64,000 bases of DNA from Archilochus colubris (lineage: Eukaryota; Chordata; Aves; Apodiformes; Trochilidae). The stretch spans positions 63,831,709-63,895,708 of the forward strand of contig CM041084.1 of NCBI GenBank assembly GCA_023079485.1, given 5' to 3'. Each line of letters starts with the position of its first letter. Within the stretch, counting starts at the first letter, position 1. The position numbers were made by a program, and so were the translations under genes. Shown here one piece after another: positions 14,111 to 28,203 of the stretch. The notes beneath the pieces are model-generated. The model was given only the letters and a program-made list of their open reading frames with translations, had not been told where the DNA came from and did not search any database.

Positions 14111-14984
14111 CATACACCAAAGCTCTCTGCCACATAAAGCTAAAACAGTTCCCAAATACTGAGGAGCAAGCCCAACTCCAAGCAGCTGACCATCTATCAG
14201 GAGAACAATTCCATGGCTTTACAATGATTTTAAATAAGCTTCTTGCTTGGAGTTTACTGATTTTTATAGCACATGGGTCATATTATTCTGAACCAGTAAG
14301 AACTGAATCCATCACTAAACCATGGTCATGTGCACAATCCAAACCCTGTGCACACTCCCATACAGGTTCAAACTCAGAGGCTTTTGATATCCCAAGGAAA
14401 TGGACCCACCTGCTAGCTGTTACATTTGTTCTTCTTGCTAGCCTCCACAAAGGCAGAAGACTCTCTAAAGATGTGAAACAACAATTAAATAATCCCCCTG
14501 AACTGCAAATAACCAAAATGAAACAGTTTCCATTACTTCTGTGAATAGGGATTCTGTTCATCCAAGCATATTATTATTTTTCTGACCTGCAGAGGAGTCT
14601 GACCAATGTTTTCTGCAACAACTGAAGATCTGTAACAGGAAAAAACCCTGAATTGTCAGTCCTTGACACATTCAAGCTCAAGGCTTCAGAACAAGACCTA
14701 AGAAATTATTCAGTACATCAGTTCCTCTGTATTAAGAGAGTCCACCTAACTCAGCAATGTCTATCACTGTTTCAATATTGTCAATTAATACTTACATTCT
14801 AGCACCTCTAGGATGAGAAACACAGGAAAGGTGCTTTTTTTTTTCACCTTGCTACTGCACTGGTGTACTAATACAATGAAGTAAACAGTACATCAGTGTC
14901 CTCATCAGACCAGAGAAGTCACTTTCTACTGCAGGCGCCATGAGGGCAACTGCAAATTACCTTCCAGAGTGTATCCTGAGGGCA

Positions 14985-15353
14985 ATAGTAAGGCTGGAGT
15001 GGGTAGCTTCCCCTGGGATATAGTTTTCCTGTAGCAAGACGAACCTCTTTTAGGGTATGGCACTTCAAGGTCCAACCAGGTGTTCCAGCTGAGACTCACG
15101 AAAAGTGCTCTGAGCCTGTAGCCCGCAGGGTTGACTAGCCTGGATCGGTGCTGTTGCTCTGAGAGCGACTGATCTCTCTGCTGGCTTGCTCAGGAGTGAG
15201 CCCCACCTGTGTCTCAGGACTCACCTTTTATTGGCCCCCTGGTCCTGCTCATGCGCAGTTGGGGCCCACCCTAATTGGGCACAGGTGGGCTTGACACAAG
15301 CTCATGCTCACTCCCTGGCAATTAGTGGCACCTGGTTGCCTCGTTACACTACA
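14985..15353 (-). mobile_element. LTR-like fragment related to the 21-kb foldback element
   Basis: On the minus strand the element begins at 15353 with TGTAGTGTAACGAGGCAACC and matches an arm of the 21-kb element for about 130 bases, up to GGCCAATAAAAGG near 15223-15235. It then continues into different sequence that would be R/U5 if this is an LTR. The far end is not defined by a clear CA or target duplication, so 14985 is approximate. No retroviral genes adjoin it. Confidence 0.5.
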
Positions 15354-18300
15354 TTTTTCCTAGACAGAAATATATAAATTTCTGGGATGTGTCAACTGTC
15401 CAGGCATGGTCTGTGGAGATGCTCTTTGAATATGGAGAAAGGTAAACAGACATAAGGGGATCCAGAGACAGGCTTATACTGCTGCTCTGACTGAATTGCT
15501 TTCATATCTGGAAATCACTGGGAAAGGTTTGGCAGACTTGGACAGAAAAACAGTGTTTGTGCAGAAACCACAAGTAGCCCAGCACATCTGGCAACCAGAA
15601 ACCTCTCCAGCTCAATATGTGTTATGAGGCCATGTGGGCCAGCTGCCCAAGCAGGGTGGAAGAGGCTATGCAAAAATTATTGGTAGACCACTATCAGGGA
15701 CCTGGGGAACACTCCTGTGTTGCTAAAATGGGGTGCATGCCCTAGGTATATCCCAGCTAGGAATTAGAGTACACAGCAGACACACAGATCTGTGGTCTTA
15801 ATCTCCCAGAGTTTAGTCCAGCAAACCCAGTCTGGTCCACTCAAAACGGAGTGTGCAAGCAGGGAGAGCAAAAGGCTCTAAAGAACATAGAGCAGTGAGA
15901 GCAGCAGGAACCACTATCTGACTTGATGTAATTAAGTCTTCCCCTTTCTCTCCAATATCTGTTCCCTGCACTTTTCTGTGCACGGGCAGAGCCTGGTTCT
16001 GAACATGATACTTTGCAGAATTGTAAACAGTTATGCAGAAGTCTGCCAGCAACTCTGGGTCTGTGCTGTGCCTCCTAAGACAATACAAGCATCCCAATTG
16101 GAATATTTGACAAGAACCTCATCTGCCCTTCCTTCTGCCAATGCTTTTATTTGGGACTGGTGCTTGTTTACCATCTCTTTTCTGAAACAAAGAAGGTGCT
16201 GAGATGATAATCTCCATAGAGCAGATTTTAATTTGCAATGTAGAGACCAATTCAAGAACACACTTCCAATGCTTGCTATTAACAAACCTAGAGCATGAGT
16301 GCTTTCCTGAACTGTGTCCTTCCACAGTTACAGTAAACCAAAGCAGGAGGTGGCTAGGACACTCAATATTACTGAAAGACAGCAGATCCTTCTTTTCCAC
16401 AGCTAGTTACAAAACTGCAATAGAAAGTTTATTTATTTACTTGAAGAAGGATATGGTAATGGTGATTTATCAGAAGCTTCTATGTAATAGAAGCTCACTT
16501 TGCAGGAAATGTAAATATTAACCACACTGATCATCACACCAAAGCTCCTGTATGACACATTTAATTATCTCACTCAAAGGACATTTCAATCGTGATGCAG
16601 CTATTCTGCTCTACAGAGAGACTAATTAAATATGGCCATCTAGTTACCCTTGTACCAGTGAAACTTAATTACCCTGCAACCTTTTAAAGGTTTTTCGGGG
16701 GAGGGGGGAGAGGTGCTGGGGTGCTCATTCAGATACAGTGTAAAAAGTCAGCAGAGCATCAGATAACTATTTCCTACTGACTGGGGACTAAAAATCCTAT
16801 TATATAAAAGGGTCTCTGGATAGATGCATAATTTAAATGAACAAGAAATCAGTCATACCTATTTTTCTGAACATTTTTCATATGTTTATTTATAAGGTGA
16901 GGTATGCATTGTAATGAACACACTGTAATTATCCTAAAATGTAAACTGTTCAAGTGCAGTAACAAGATACTGCAATGACATATGATGCTTCTCTGCATGA
17001 GATGAGTGCTTAGTCCTTTACTCTGAGGCCAATGTGGTTTCAGGGTACTGTTGAGTAGAGAAAGGATTGAAAAATAACCTTTATTGGCTTTTATAGTAGT
17101 TACTTCTTTAGCCAATCTGAAGAATAAGACAGGCAACCTCTGCTACAATAACTGCTAGTTCTCCAACCTCAAAAGGAGGATGACTGAGATTTAGACTTCA
17201 AAAGAGAGGACAAGTCCTTCAGAGAGGGCATTCCCCTTACCACACAAACCAACACAGAACTAAGGGGATTCCTAAGGAAAAAGATTCACAGGTCTTTGTC
17301 AGAAGAGGTTAGCACCCAAGTTTGTAGTTTACAAATTATAATAAAAACTTCTAAGGATACAAATAAATACCTGTGCAGTTGTGCAGCAAGGTATTTAAGA
17401 TCTAGCATGAGAAAATATCTTTGCCTAACATAAAACATGTCCACAGACATTTACAGAAACTGTTTTGGTAGTGTTCTATGGGAAGTGAGATATTAAATTT
17501 AAAAAATACAGTGCTGTAAAACTCAATAAGCAGAAAAAAAACCCAAACAACCCAGCACATTAAATTCCAGCACAGAGGAACACGTTTCTTCAGTACAGCA
17601 ATCTTCTTTTCACAGAAAGAAATACGTCTTAATGACTGAATCCACTCTGGGCATTCTCCCCCTTACTCCACACATACCAGTTCTTCCCAGAAGAGGTCCT
17701 GTCTCCCAAAATTTGGAGAGGGAAAATTATTAGCAAGTACAATTATTAACCTTACTTATTAAGACCAATGCAATTGAAGAAAAACACAATACAGGTCCTT
17801 TCTCCACCACTCAATTCCTTTCTTTCTGTATGATTCCTACGTCTGCTGAGCTTTTTCCTCATAAAAGGACAAACATAGGGTTTGGAGATGAGTGGTCATA
17901 CAGTATTCAGGGCACCACTAAAGACAGGAGAAGGACAACAGATATGTTCCTTTCTTCATTGATGACACATTAGTTGAGGCGCCACACTGTGAACAGCAGC
18001 AATAGCAACAGTAATACCACCCCCCAATAAAACAGATAGATGAAAGGCACCTTCAGATATAGTACTGGTTCTCTTTCTAAGTAGCAACACCATCCAAATC
18101 AAAATATAAAAGTTGATCTAAGCAACTAAGAATACCCTCTTCAAGATCCATTTGATATTCCCTTCTTTAATCCTCCCTAAATCTCTGTCTTAACGTCAAT
18201 GTAAAATTCTGAAAGGGGTAATACACTCTTTTCCCAAAGGAAACCCACCCACAACATACCAGTCCACGGGAGGAGTTGACTATACAGTAATGGCTACAGT

Positions 18301-21142
18301 ACACTCAAGTTCCACCGCACAAATAAACTTAATTCTGAAGCTTCACACAAGTGAACAAACAATCTAATGCATCGTAATGTACTGACAAAAAGTTTTACGG
18401 AAGGTTAGATGTTTTGAATGATGCTTTGCTTACATGACTCAGGATTTTACTATGACTTATAATGCCACCATGTCCCCAATATATCCCTCTACCTCTTGCT
18501 GACCAGTAATCTTTTTCTTTCTGGTACAAGCTTTAATGAAAGTTAAGCACCTCCTTGTTTAGCTGATGTATAGCTGATTTTTTTTATTTTAGTGGACAGA
18601 GGGAAAGAAATTTCAAAGTAGGATGTATCTCTGAAAAGACAAGCAAGTAGGTCCTATGTTTTGTTCCCTCTCAACACTAGGCACTACTTTAAATTGCAGT
18701 TGGCTACAAATATCCCTAAGCCTTGCCAAAAGCCACAGAGATAAATATAACCTGGAACAGCCACAATGAAGGAAGGAACACCTACCACTGCTCCTGACCT
18801 GTCAACCTGACGCTGACTCGGGTAATTGAAAGAACAGGCACACATCTTTCTGAGAAATCCCACTTCAAGGCCTTTAAACTCATGCTGGTTAACAGATGGT
18901 CCCTGCATGCTCCTAAGGCTGCTGACATGTACCTCTAGGTATATATACAGCCACTTAGGTGGGGACCTGCTAAGATCACGTTTATGCTGCCCAGGGCTAA
19001 GTGAGAAGCTAAGTTTAGTAAGCCCTGCCACTTTTTAGTGACATCACACATCCTACACTGCCTTCACCTTCGTGACTCTTTCCCCTTGGTTTCCTATTAT
19101 TATGTCATGGAGCCCACTAACACAAACCTGTATTCCATCTGTGTAATGGGACTTGCCAACCAAACAATTTTGACACTCTCCCCTTGGGTCTCCTTTAACA
19201 CCAACGGAGCTGTTACACGCACTACTACTTACAGAGGGAGCATCTTGCAAAGTTAGCCCCCAAGTTTGTTCAGTAATGCCTATCTTTGTTTTCTTTAAAA
19301 AAATAAATACTTCTTAAAAAAATAAAAATTAATTTGTGCCAACAATTATTATTTCAAGCAACAATATCAACTTCATCTCACGGAATATTTTGCTTTTCTG
19401 AGCCTTGAGATAAGACTAAATTACAAATTGAGTCTTATTGATTTATTTTTGCCTTATAATTATAGGCTATTATTTTACAGGTTATTATTTAACCCCACTT
19501 AATTTTTTATTATTAGCTTTTAAATGCTCCAAGATTTTGCAATGCTTCCACACAGTGATAACTGAAATGATCAATTGCTTTCTGTTTATTTTTGTGGTAA
19601 TTTTGAAACAAACATTTGAAGTTTTTTTGAAAAGTGTTCATCACATCAGTGAAATCTAAAAAGATCCTTCATGTGTAGTGTAACTTATAAGGAACGATGA
19701 ACAAAGAAGTCGAAAAGAGAAAACTAAATTGTTCATGAATGGATGAACATGTTAAATTGCTTTCAATATAAAAAATGACTACTCATTAACAGCTCAAAGC
19801 CATTTATAGCAAACTCTCCACCTCAGTATTTTCAATAAATCACCTTTAACCACAATGAACTGAAGAGCACTTACTAAGCAGAGATCAAGAGCAATCATTG
19901 CTATGAGGAATGGAAGCACCTTGTACCTTACATGGCTATTTATCAGGGGGCTATTGATAACAGGGTGATATTTAAAACCATAGTTCCCACCTTATGGCTT
20001 TAAACACAGGTTTGGCAAGCCTCCCAATCCAGTAGGGTCAGCCTTCAAGAAACAGCAGGCTATTCACTATATTGCTGCTGCCAGTAGTGTATTGTAGCCC
20101 TGATAAACACAGGAGAATGGAAAAAGCGGCAGAAAAAGAGAGATGCCAACAACAAAACCCCACAGAAGGCAGAAGCTGAGAGCATCACACCAGATACTCA
20201 GCTACAGACCTCCTCACCAGCAGTCTGCACAACATGAACTCGACACCCACGTGCTCCCACAACTGAGGCTGAGCATGGGGAAGAGCCATTCTCCTCCAGA
20301 TATTACAGATGCCACATGCATCAAGCACAGCCACAGTCTCTGCATTTGTTTCTAGCACTTCTCTGGCATGAGAGAAGAGAGAATTAAGCAGAAGAAAAAA
20401 AGCTATGCACAAAAACTGTACTATCATGATCTTCGCAAGGAAAACAAAGGATCATTTCGATGTTACATGGGAGTAAACCTTTTCTCAAGTAATACTGCAA
20501 TATAACTTAATTCCTTTTTTCATCCTAACTGGGAGCACGTTTCAGTCCGGACAGAGATTCCTATGTCTTAGTGCAAAGCTGTAGCAAAACAGAACTATCT
20601 TGAGACGTGTTTCTTAAAGCTGTTTGTGATGGCTTAACAATGTTGTAACATATTACTGACGGAGAGAACACGGAACTGATTTTTCCCAAGGACATGTACC
20701 CCACTCAGTCCTCAGATCTATCAGTGGACTCCTCACCACTCCTCACCTTTCTATCCACAGAACAGAAAGAGGGCACACAGGCAGACAAGGGCCTGCCAGA
20801 CAGTCAAAACAGGTCCTCCTCAGTTTGAAGCATCAAGCTTACGTCAGGCTTTAACTATTTCCAACACTCTAGCAAGGAATTAGATTTAACCTTGATGCAA
20901 TTTCCCCCCCATTTTAATAATGTATCAATTATTTAATTTGTTTACCAACTATTAACCAGATGTTTGTCTGTCCAGCTACTGGAAGCATTAACTGTAAAAA
21001 TGATCCTGAACTATAAATTATGCAAAGCAAGGATTTTCTGATTAACTGAGCATGTGCTGCAGTTGTTATACATCACAGCTGAAGTGGCATGTGTCCATAC
21101 AGTGTATCAGCATGCAAACACTTGTCACCTACTTCCCCTGCC
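15354..21142. other. No gene seen
   Basis: AT-rich presumed intron. Short overlapping frames near 16.0-16.5 kb and 18.7-19.3 kb occur on both strands at once, as expected by chance. Confidence 0.5.
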
Positions 21143-21619
21143 TGTAGTGAAATGAGGCAACCAGGTGCCACTAATTGCCAGGTAGTGGGCGTGAGCTTGT
21201 GTCAAGCCCACCTGTGCCTGATTAGGGCGGGCCCCAACTGGGCATGAGCAGGACCAGGGGGCCAATAATAGGTAAGGCCTGAACTCACAAGCTCAGCTCA
21301 CGCTGGAACTCACAATCTCGGCATGCTTGGCTTTAAGTGCTGCTTTCAGCACTGCACTACCTTCATTGCTCCACTAGAGATCATCGCCAGCAGGGTGAGG
21401 CTTCTGAGTCTCAAACTCGCGGCCTCAGCATTGCTCGGGTTTGTCGATTACTGCATGCTAGCCAGCTGCACCACTCAAGCCTCACCCTCCCTTTTATTGG
21501 CCCCCTAATCCTGCTCATGTGCAGTGGGGGCCCACCCTAATCAGGCACAGGTGAGCTTAACACAAGCTCATGCCCGCTCCCTGGCAATTAGTGGCACCTG
21601 GTTGCCTCATTTCACTACA
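21143..21619. mobile_element. Foldback element with 130-bp inverted arms (LTR-like)
   Basis: The left arm (21143-21272) begins TGTAGTGAAATGAGGCAACC, and the right arm (21490-21619) is its near-perfect reverse complement. Each arm carries a CCAATAA(A)AGG-type TATA box at its inner end. The 217-bp centre is unrelated between the two halves. The flanks share a short CTGC(C) repeat (21138-21142 and 21621-21625), offset by one base, as a possible target duplication. A third, single-arm relative lies at about 15.0-15.35 kb. Two readings are possible: two LTR 5' portions (U3 plus TATA) joined tail to tail, or a nonautonomous inverted-repeat DNA transposon. The TATA-like box at the conserved edge favours the LTR reading. 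Confidence 0.6.
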
Positions 21620-24600
21620 GCTGCCTTCAGTACTTCATAACCCAAAATGCAGCCACAGAGTAGTTGGGAGTGCAGAAGAAACTAAGACATTTCATTTTCT
21701 CAACTTTGCTTTCTCGTTTTCTAGCTGAATTTGCTATTCATTGAAATTCTTCTTCAGTTATCATCCTCCTTTTGTTTCTTATAGATTAAATTGTAATATC
21801 AAGATAAAAATATTATTATGAAGACTACAGTGAAGGTGATAATTACTTCTTCCACATATTCAGAAATTCTTCCACATATTCAGTAATATTGGTTCCTCAA
21901 TGAAACCTAGAGAAGGCAACCATGTACTGAGGGTCAAGCTTCATCCCCAGCCTACCAGTATAAACCAAGACAACCAATGGATTCTAAATGAAGGCAAGAG
22001 AACTGCATAATTATAAATGGTTACTGTGTGATTACAAATAATTTTACCCTAAAAGTATTCCATATGAAGAAAATATTTTTAGTAGACTATATCAACAAAT
22101 TGCACTACCATGTAATTGATAATTAAAATAAAAATAATTAAATTAATATAATTAAAATGTTAGAACTGACACTTTTTGCACCTTATCCACAAGCAATACA
22201 TTGTCATGAATATTCACCATCAAGAAAGTATGAGTGCAGCCAAATTTTACTTTGCTACAGAAGTATAACACTCCTCACTGATTCTATGATCTAAAGTCAA
22301 AGCACAAAAACCAGCTGCTGATAACACAATGTATCACTAGCATTGGCATTTTATATTACCTGAAAGCAGACTTCCCAGGACATTCTTTCTTGATTAATGA
22401 CTCGTCATATGACAAAAACTTAAAAACTTTAAGGCTGATTCTGAGGCACTTACATGCCTATCTGTGAGTTTTATTGTGAACAGTCCCAATGAAACCAATT
22501 AGTTGACTCAGTGTAATTAAGCACTAAAGCTAATTATACCTGTTACAGTGAACTCGGCCTTTTCTTTTTGGAAAGGTTTCCAGCTAATAATTTTGAACAA
22601 GGTTGCCAGTTCTCACAATTTTAAGTTAAGTTTTGAAAAAAAAAGTGTTTTCCTTAAAGACCCAGTTCCAAGAAGGAAATTGTGATTCCCCAGGAGACAG
22701 CATGCTGGTTTTGGCTGTGACAGATGTAAGCTTCTTCACTGTAGCTAGTGTGGGCCTAAATTCTGGATTTATGCTCGGAACAGCACTGTTAACAAGGACA
22801 ACTTAGTTATTGCTGATCAGTGCTTACTCAGCATCAAGTCCCTTTCTCTCACCAGCTCCACCATTTTGACTAACTATGCCTTTCCTTCAAGTTGTCCCCA
22901 GTTATGTTTGCTAACTAAAGCTGGCATCAACAATTGCTGTTTGGATGACAGCTGTTGAAGAACAGGCATCTCTCCCCTTTACAGGACATGAAGAACCTAT
23001 AAACTTATTCCCATCTGGCCCTCACTAAAGAAACCTAGTCTTATATTCTTAATCTGAAGGACTCCAAAGCCAAGTACAAGAGCTAAGACCTCAGCTGCTG
23101 TTAAGACCTCCTCCCTCAGAACAGATCATTTACCTGTTGTCTAAGCTGTTGATACCAGGGCACTTTTAGCCACCCCACTTAGCCCTTTCCAAGGGCTTTA
23201 ACAAGGGCTTTCCAAGTTACTTTAACAAGGGTTATCTCAAATGGCACATTCTTGCTACATGGTGGGTGATGTTCAGTTTGGAGGCTCATTTTTCATGGTG
23301 TCTGCACTCATCTTCCCAGGGTTGGAAAGCAGACACAAAACGAGTGATGGGTGCAAGTCAGATCTACACTCCAAACTAAACAGTGTTAAAACTCACAGCC
23401 ATCATTCCAATTAAAGTGCAGCCACGGGTTCTGGTAACCTGCAAAAGCCTGATGGTCCTTCTATAAAGGTATTAAGGAATACTTTGCCAAAACTGGTGAT
23501 TTGGCTTCCTAAGTAGGAGAGAATCTCCATGACAATAATCTGAGGGAGTGATTAGAGCAGAGAAAAAGTGGAATCTTTCCAAGCATGCATTTTTACTAAT
23601 CTTTCTCTGGTAAGAATTAAAACCTCCCACACATACTGAAAAGCCTACTACTGCATATTTCTCTCTTTCTCTATTGCTCCTCCAAGTCCAGTCTTTTCCA
23701 CACAAAATCTTAAAACCACCATAATTTGAAAGTATTTTTAAAAATACAAACATCACCTTCAGATTACCCCTTCAACATAATTTCTAATCTGTGAGCTCCA
23801 TAAATCCAAAGTAGTTTAAATTCTTAGATCATTCTGGAGATTTATTATGCTAATCATGAGAACATGCAGCATATTTTAGGATGGTTATACTCAAACACGC
23901 TCTGGATAAACAGGAAAGAAAAAATGCAACTCCAAAATGCGGTAGCGTTGCAAATGACTGCAGAGATGATTAACTGGGTCAGTGTACTAAATCATATGTA
24001 AGGCTGAACAGGGGCAAATTCAGAAACATGAAAACAGAGTTTTAAATCAAATGGTGGGTTTTTGAGAAAATTAAAAACGGATGGGATGGAGGTTTTCTGC
24101 AGAAAATCCAGTCAATCCATTTCACTTTGCTTTCACCTATCAGGCATGCAGCTACCTCAGTGAGCTGAATAAATATTCTTTCTTATTTTTACACAGTGAC
24201 AAAATAAAATGCACCACCTCTTTCTTGATCACTGCAGAAAAATGTATCAGATCCTTCTAGACAAATCAACATGTATGTGGCTAAAATACATGACACTGCA
24301 TCTTCATCAGAAAGCAAAATTCTATCATTTTTCTCTCTGAAAAGTATTCAGCACAGCTCTAAAGCTATATAATGGAATGAATACAGTGATACAAATAATA
24401 ACCTACCATGAAGGCTGTAAAAACCACTAGGGCCCAAAAACAGTATGGAAGGTGCGAGGACAGTGAGAAAGGAAGAAGCTTTTGATTTTAACTTTGTGCC
24501 CAGCTGAGATCAGGAAAGTTCCTGTAAAACCAGCAGTCACCCTTTGTGTCCTGGCTTTCCCCTACCAGCTCCACATCACAGAAACAGCCAACAATGAGTA

Positions 24601-25222
24601 TTTCCCAGCTCACTAACATTTGTCTCAGCCATTCAGCAGTTTCTGCCAGAATCCTCCTCCCTCTTTACACCCTGTGAATTAATTCTGCTTGCAGCAGCAC
24701 TAACGCAGGCTGCTGTGGTTTTTTTCCCCTGCCCAATGTGAGATATTCATCAATGCTTAAGAACAGTAATTGGTTCTGAGTTCACTTACCTTTCTTGACA
24801 CAAGGCCCTTTCTTCTGTACACATGGCAAAATTGTGCAGAGCCACTCAGTCCCTTCCTTCCCAGCTTTGCTTTTCCAGAACACATTCCAGGAGAATATGT
24901 GGCTCCATACCAGGAAGAGATAAAATGGTTCTTTTATCATTGAAAGGAAGCAGAGATGTGGGTTTCTACAGTCTGGCTCAGATCCCTGGTTGAAGTCAAC
25001 AAATGACTTACATCACTTGAGGATCCAAACACTTCAGTGAGACTGCTAAGTGACTTGAGTACACTTAAAAACTGTGCTGCACGTCAGGGCCAAGCAAGCC
25101 AGCTGGGCTCTATAGCTGGCCCAGGCTACACCATCCTATCAGGTCCACTCTGTCACTACCACTCTCTCTCTCTCCAACTTCAGAGACCAGCCCCTGCACA
25201 CTGGTCACAGGATTCTGTTCAA
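21620..25222. other. No gene seen
   Basis: Presumed intron with one 20-bp tandem duplication. No exon or transposon recognised. Confidence 0.5.
21849..21883 (+). repeat. 20-bp tandem duplication
   Basis: CTTCCACATATTCAG occurs at 21849-21863 and again at 21869-21883, a 20-bp unit repeated twice. Confidence 0.9.
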
Positions 25223-25420
25223 TTAGAGAATCACAGAAAGTAAGGGATTGGAAAGGACCTCAAAAGATTATCTAATCCAACCTCTCTGCCAGAGCAGGGT
25301 CATCTACAGGAAGTCACATAGGAGCACATCCAGGTGGGCTTTGAATGTCTCCAGAGAAAAAGACTTCAGAGCCTCCCTGGACAGCCTGTGCCAGTGCTCT
25401 GTCACCCTTACAATAATTGC
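25223..25420 (-). mobile_element. CR1 LINE 3' UTR fragment
   Basis: The plus strand begins AGAGAATCACAGAAAGTAAG and continues TTGGAAAGGACCTCAAAAGA, the reverse complement of a diverged CR1 3' end. It extends to the CACCCTTACAAT block near 25405. Minus orientation, 5'-truncated. Confidence 0.85.
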
Positions 25421-27384
25421 ACCGCTGGTGGATGCCTTAAACTCAGGGGGTGTGTGGGAGGTATATTCATATTCAAAAGCTCCCCTCTCCTCATTTCACA
25501 GTACAGAAGCTAAATACACTCTTTCTGAAGGAACACTCCCTCTTTACAGCTACTGCAGTCATTCTGGACTTAAACCTTCCCCAAGGCATTTGCTTGCTTT
25601 CTCCCCAAGTCTCCATCCCCAGGTTAAATTCTAGGTAGACAACTAACCATGTTCAAACATAGACTGATATTTGGTGACCTCCCTGAACCATCTCAGGAAG
25701 GCCCCATGGCAGCTGAGATCACTTCTGCCACTTACCAAGAAGACGGTTTGCTAGAATCAGCTTTGCAAAGGACTGCAATACACTGCTTACTCTTTTTCAG
25801 CTAGGAAGGAGTACAAGTATCTTTCTGTGTACAGAGGTAGACTTCAATCGTGACAGACACATGAAGGGCTAAAAGAGAATCCAATCAACTCAGTATGGTA
25901 TTCCCCCACTACCCTAACAAAAATCAATAAAGTTCTGACAGGAAGGCCCCAGGCATTTGCATGAAGGGGGAGGAAGAAGAGAAGATCACACATCTTGGTC
26001 ATTTAGTGAGAGTTTTAAGTGGTCTGTTTCCTTATCAGTCATGACTTCTGCTAATTTATCAAGCTACCCCACCACGCACTCTCATTTTAAAAGCACAGTA
26101 TTTTGCAATAGAAAGAAGACCAATAGGTGAAAACCTGTAAAAAACCACATGAACTTGTCAGCCTTGTCAGCTGGCACAGGATCAGGAGGTTATGCCACTG
26201 GACAGTTGTCACAGATGGGGGGGGCACTAGTTTTCAAGGCAATTTAGAATTAGCTTTTAGGTGCCTAAATAAGAAAGTTAGAAAGACAATTTGAGAACTG
26301 TTTTTATGAAGATGTGTACAAAAAGCCAAATATGGGTGTTAAGAGATGGAGCCATGCCATATTACTCATAAAGGAAACAAAAGATCACCACCCAGAAGTG
26401 AGAGCACATTTCACATTCCTCTAGTGTCACACTAGAGGAAGTGTTTGAGAAAATTAAAAAATTAATTTCTGTATGCAGCCTGATTCAGTATCAAATATGC
26501 AGAAGGAATTAATATCTGCCTATAGTTTTATGACGTTATGTAGCTACATTAATTTTGGCAGGAGAGGTAATTTAAATCCTTTGGGAAACATTATCCTCTT
26601 GATATGAGCACATAACTCAGATTAATAGGATTTGCATATGTATAACAGTAGGGGGAATAACCCTGAATTTCAAAAACAGCTTTGTATTTTAATCAGTTTG
26701 GGAACACCAGCAAAAAAAAAAAATACTCAAATACTCAGGACTACTAAATGAACAACATTTGTTAACCCATGCTAGCTAATACTTGTGAGTTAATTGATCA
26801 ATATTCAGAAACAAACATAATAAACATATTTTGGAAAATGAAACAAAGCAGAACTGTTAATGTAACTGAAAGAGAAGGGCAGGTTAAACACTTGGTTTAA
26901 TAAGTTAAACACTTATAAATTTTGGTTGTTTTATAATCCAGGCCAAATTTGTGCCATACTCAGATTGTATAATTGACTCTGTGTATGCAATCTCTCAGTT
27001 GTTCAACAGTACAGATAACAGCAGTAATGGTATAATTATAACTTACAGCTGAAGTAGATGAAAACCTGCTAGTTCTTAACTAGTGGTTGTAATTAAGAGT
27101 GGAGAAGAGCCGCATTCACTGCATCTGTTTATGTTTCATTTATAAAAGTGCATTTTATGTTCCAATACAGCAGAGCAGCTGCATGCTGCATTCCAGCCCT
27201 GGCCATGTCCTGATATATGACAATGACTGGGGAAAGCAACTTGACTTGCAGCGGCTGTAATAAAAATAGTTTTACAAGCATTGGTTGAGCAGTAGCTGTA
27301 GATATGGAATGCACTAAATGGAAAACAAGCAATAAGCACATAAGGAAGAGGTTATTTCCTGTGCCCCAGGAACTCTTGAAGAGT
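25421..27384. other. No gene seen
   Basis: AT-rich presumed intron. A short G run lies near 26217-26224. Confidence 0.5.
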
Positions 27385-27823
27385 ACAGAGGAGAGCACAA
27401 AGATGACAAAAGAGATGGAGCACCTCTCCTATAAAAGCAGGCTGAGAGAGCTGGGATTGTTCAGCCTGGAGAAGGCTCTGGGGAGACCTTCCAGTACCTG
27501 AAGGGGGCTTACAGGAAAGGTGAGGAAGGACTTTTTACAAGAGCATGTAGTGACAGGACATGAGGTAATGGCTTTAAACTGGAAGAGGAGAGGTTCAGGT
27601 TAGACATGAGGAAGACATTCTTTAGTGTGACAGTGATGAGAAACTCTAACAAGTTGCCCAAACTGGTGGTGGCTGCTCTCTCCCTGGGAGTGTCCAAGGC
27701 CAGGTTGGATGAAGCTTGGAGCAACCTGATCCTGTGGAGGGTGTCCCTGCCCATGGCAAGAAGATCGGAACTAGCTGATCTTTTCGGTCCCTTCCAACCT
27801 AAACCATTTGATGATTCTATTAT
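27385..27823 (+). mobile_element. CR1 LINE 3' fragment
   Basis: Plus-strand CR1 covering the last codons of ORF2 (MEHLSYKSRLRELGLFSLEKA-like translation) and the 3' UTR, ending GATGATTCTAT at 27811-27820. It directly abuts the CpG-rich patch that follows. Confidence 0.92.
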
Positions 27824-27925
27824 ATCAGTTACTTTAGTTTCGACTGCATCCACGGATGGAAGAGACAGCATCGCTCCCTTTCTACCACCTTCCCCCTGCA
27901 CAGGTCAGGAAATACACACACCCTT

Positions 27926-28174
27926 GTGCACAGGCGTGCACACCGAGAACACACCGCTTCCAGCCCCGGCAGAGACGTCAGCTCCCGCGGCCAGCTCCCG
28001 GAGCTTCAGCACCAGGGCCGGCGGACAGTTCCCGCGGGCTCCCGCTGCGGGGCGCGCCGCATCCCCCCCGGCGGCCGCTCCCCTCTGAACACCCCGGGAA
28101 CACCGGGAGCCACCCGGTACCCTCCGGGACACAGCAATAGTATCAACAGCAACGGAACTGCACCTGAAAACCAG
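27926..28174 (+). promoter_or_regulatory. CpG-rich patch with a perfect plus-strand splice donor
   Basis: Around 27.93-28.13 kb the sequence becomes very GC- and CpG-rich (including GGGGCGCGCCGC and GGCGGCCGC strings), directly after a CR1 3' end. At 28171-28180 it reads CCAG|GTAAGT, an ideal splice donor on the plus strand, antisense to PHACTR1. A plausible reading is a small promoter and first exon of an antisense or divergent transcript. The open frame through it (plus 27926-28282) encodes arginine/proline/glycine-rich sequence with no recognisable domain, so any transcript may be noncoding. Confidence 0.35.
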
Positions 28175-28203
28175 GTAAGTTTAGAAACAGGGTGTGGGGT
28201 GGG

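Noticed and set aside
22281..22296. GATTCTATGATC as a CR1 3' end
   Set aside because: The upstream sequence does not resemble a CR1 3' UTR, so a single octamer match is not enough.
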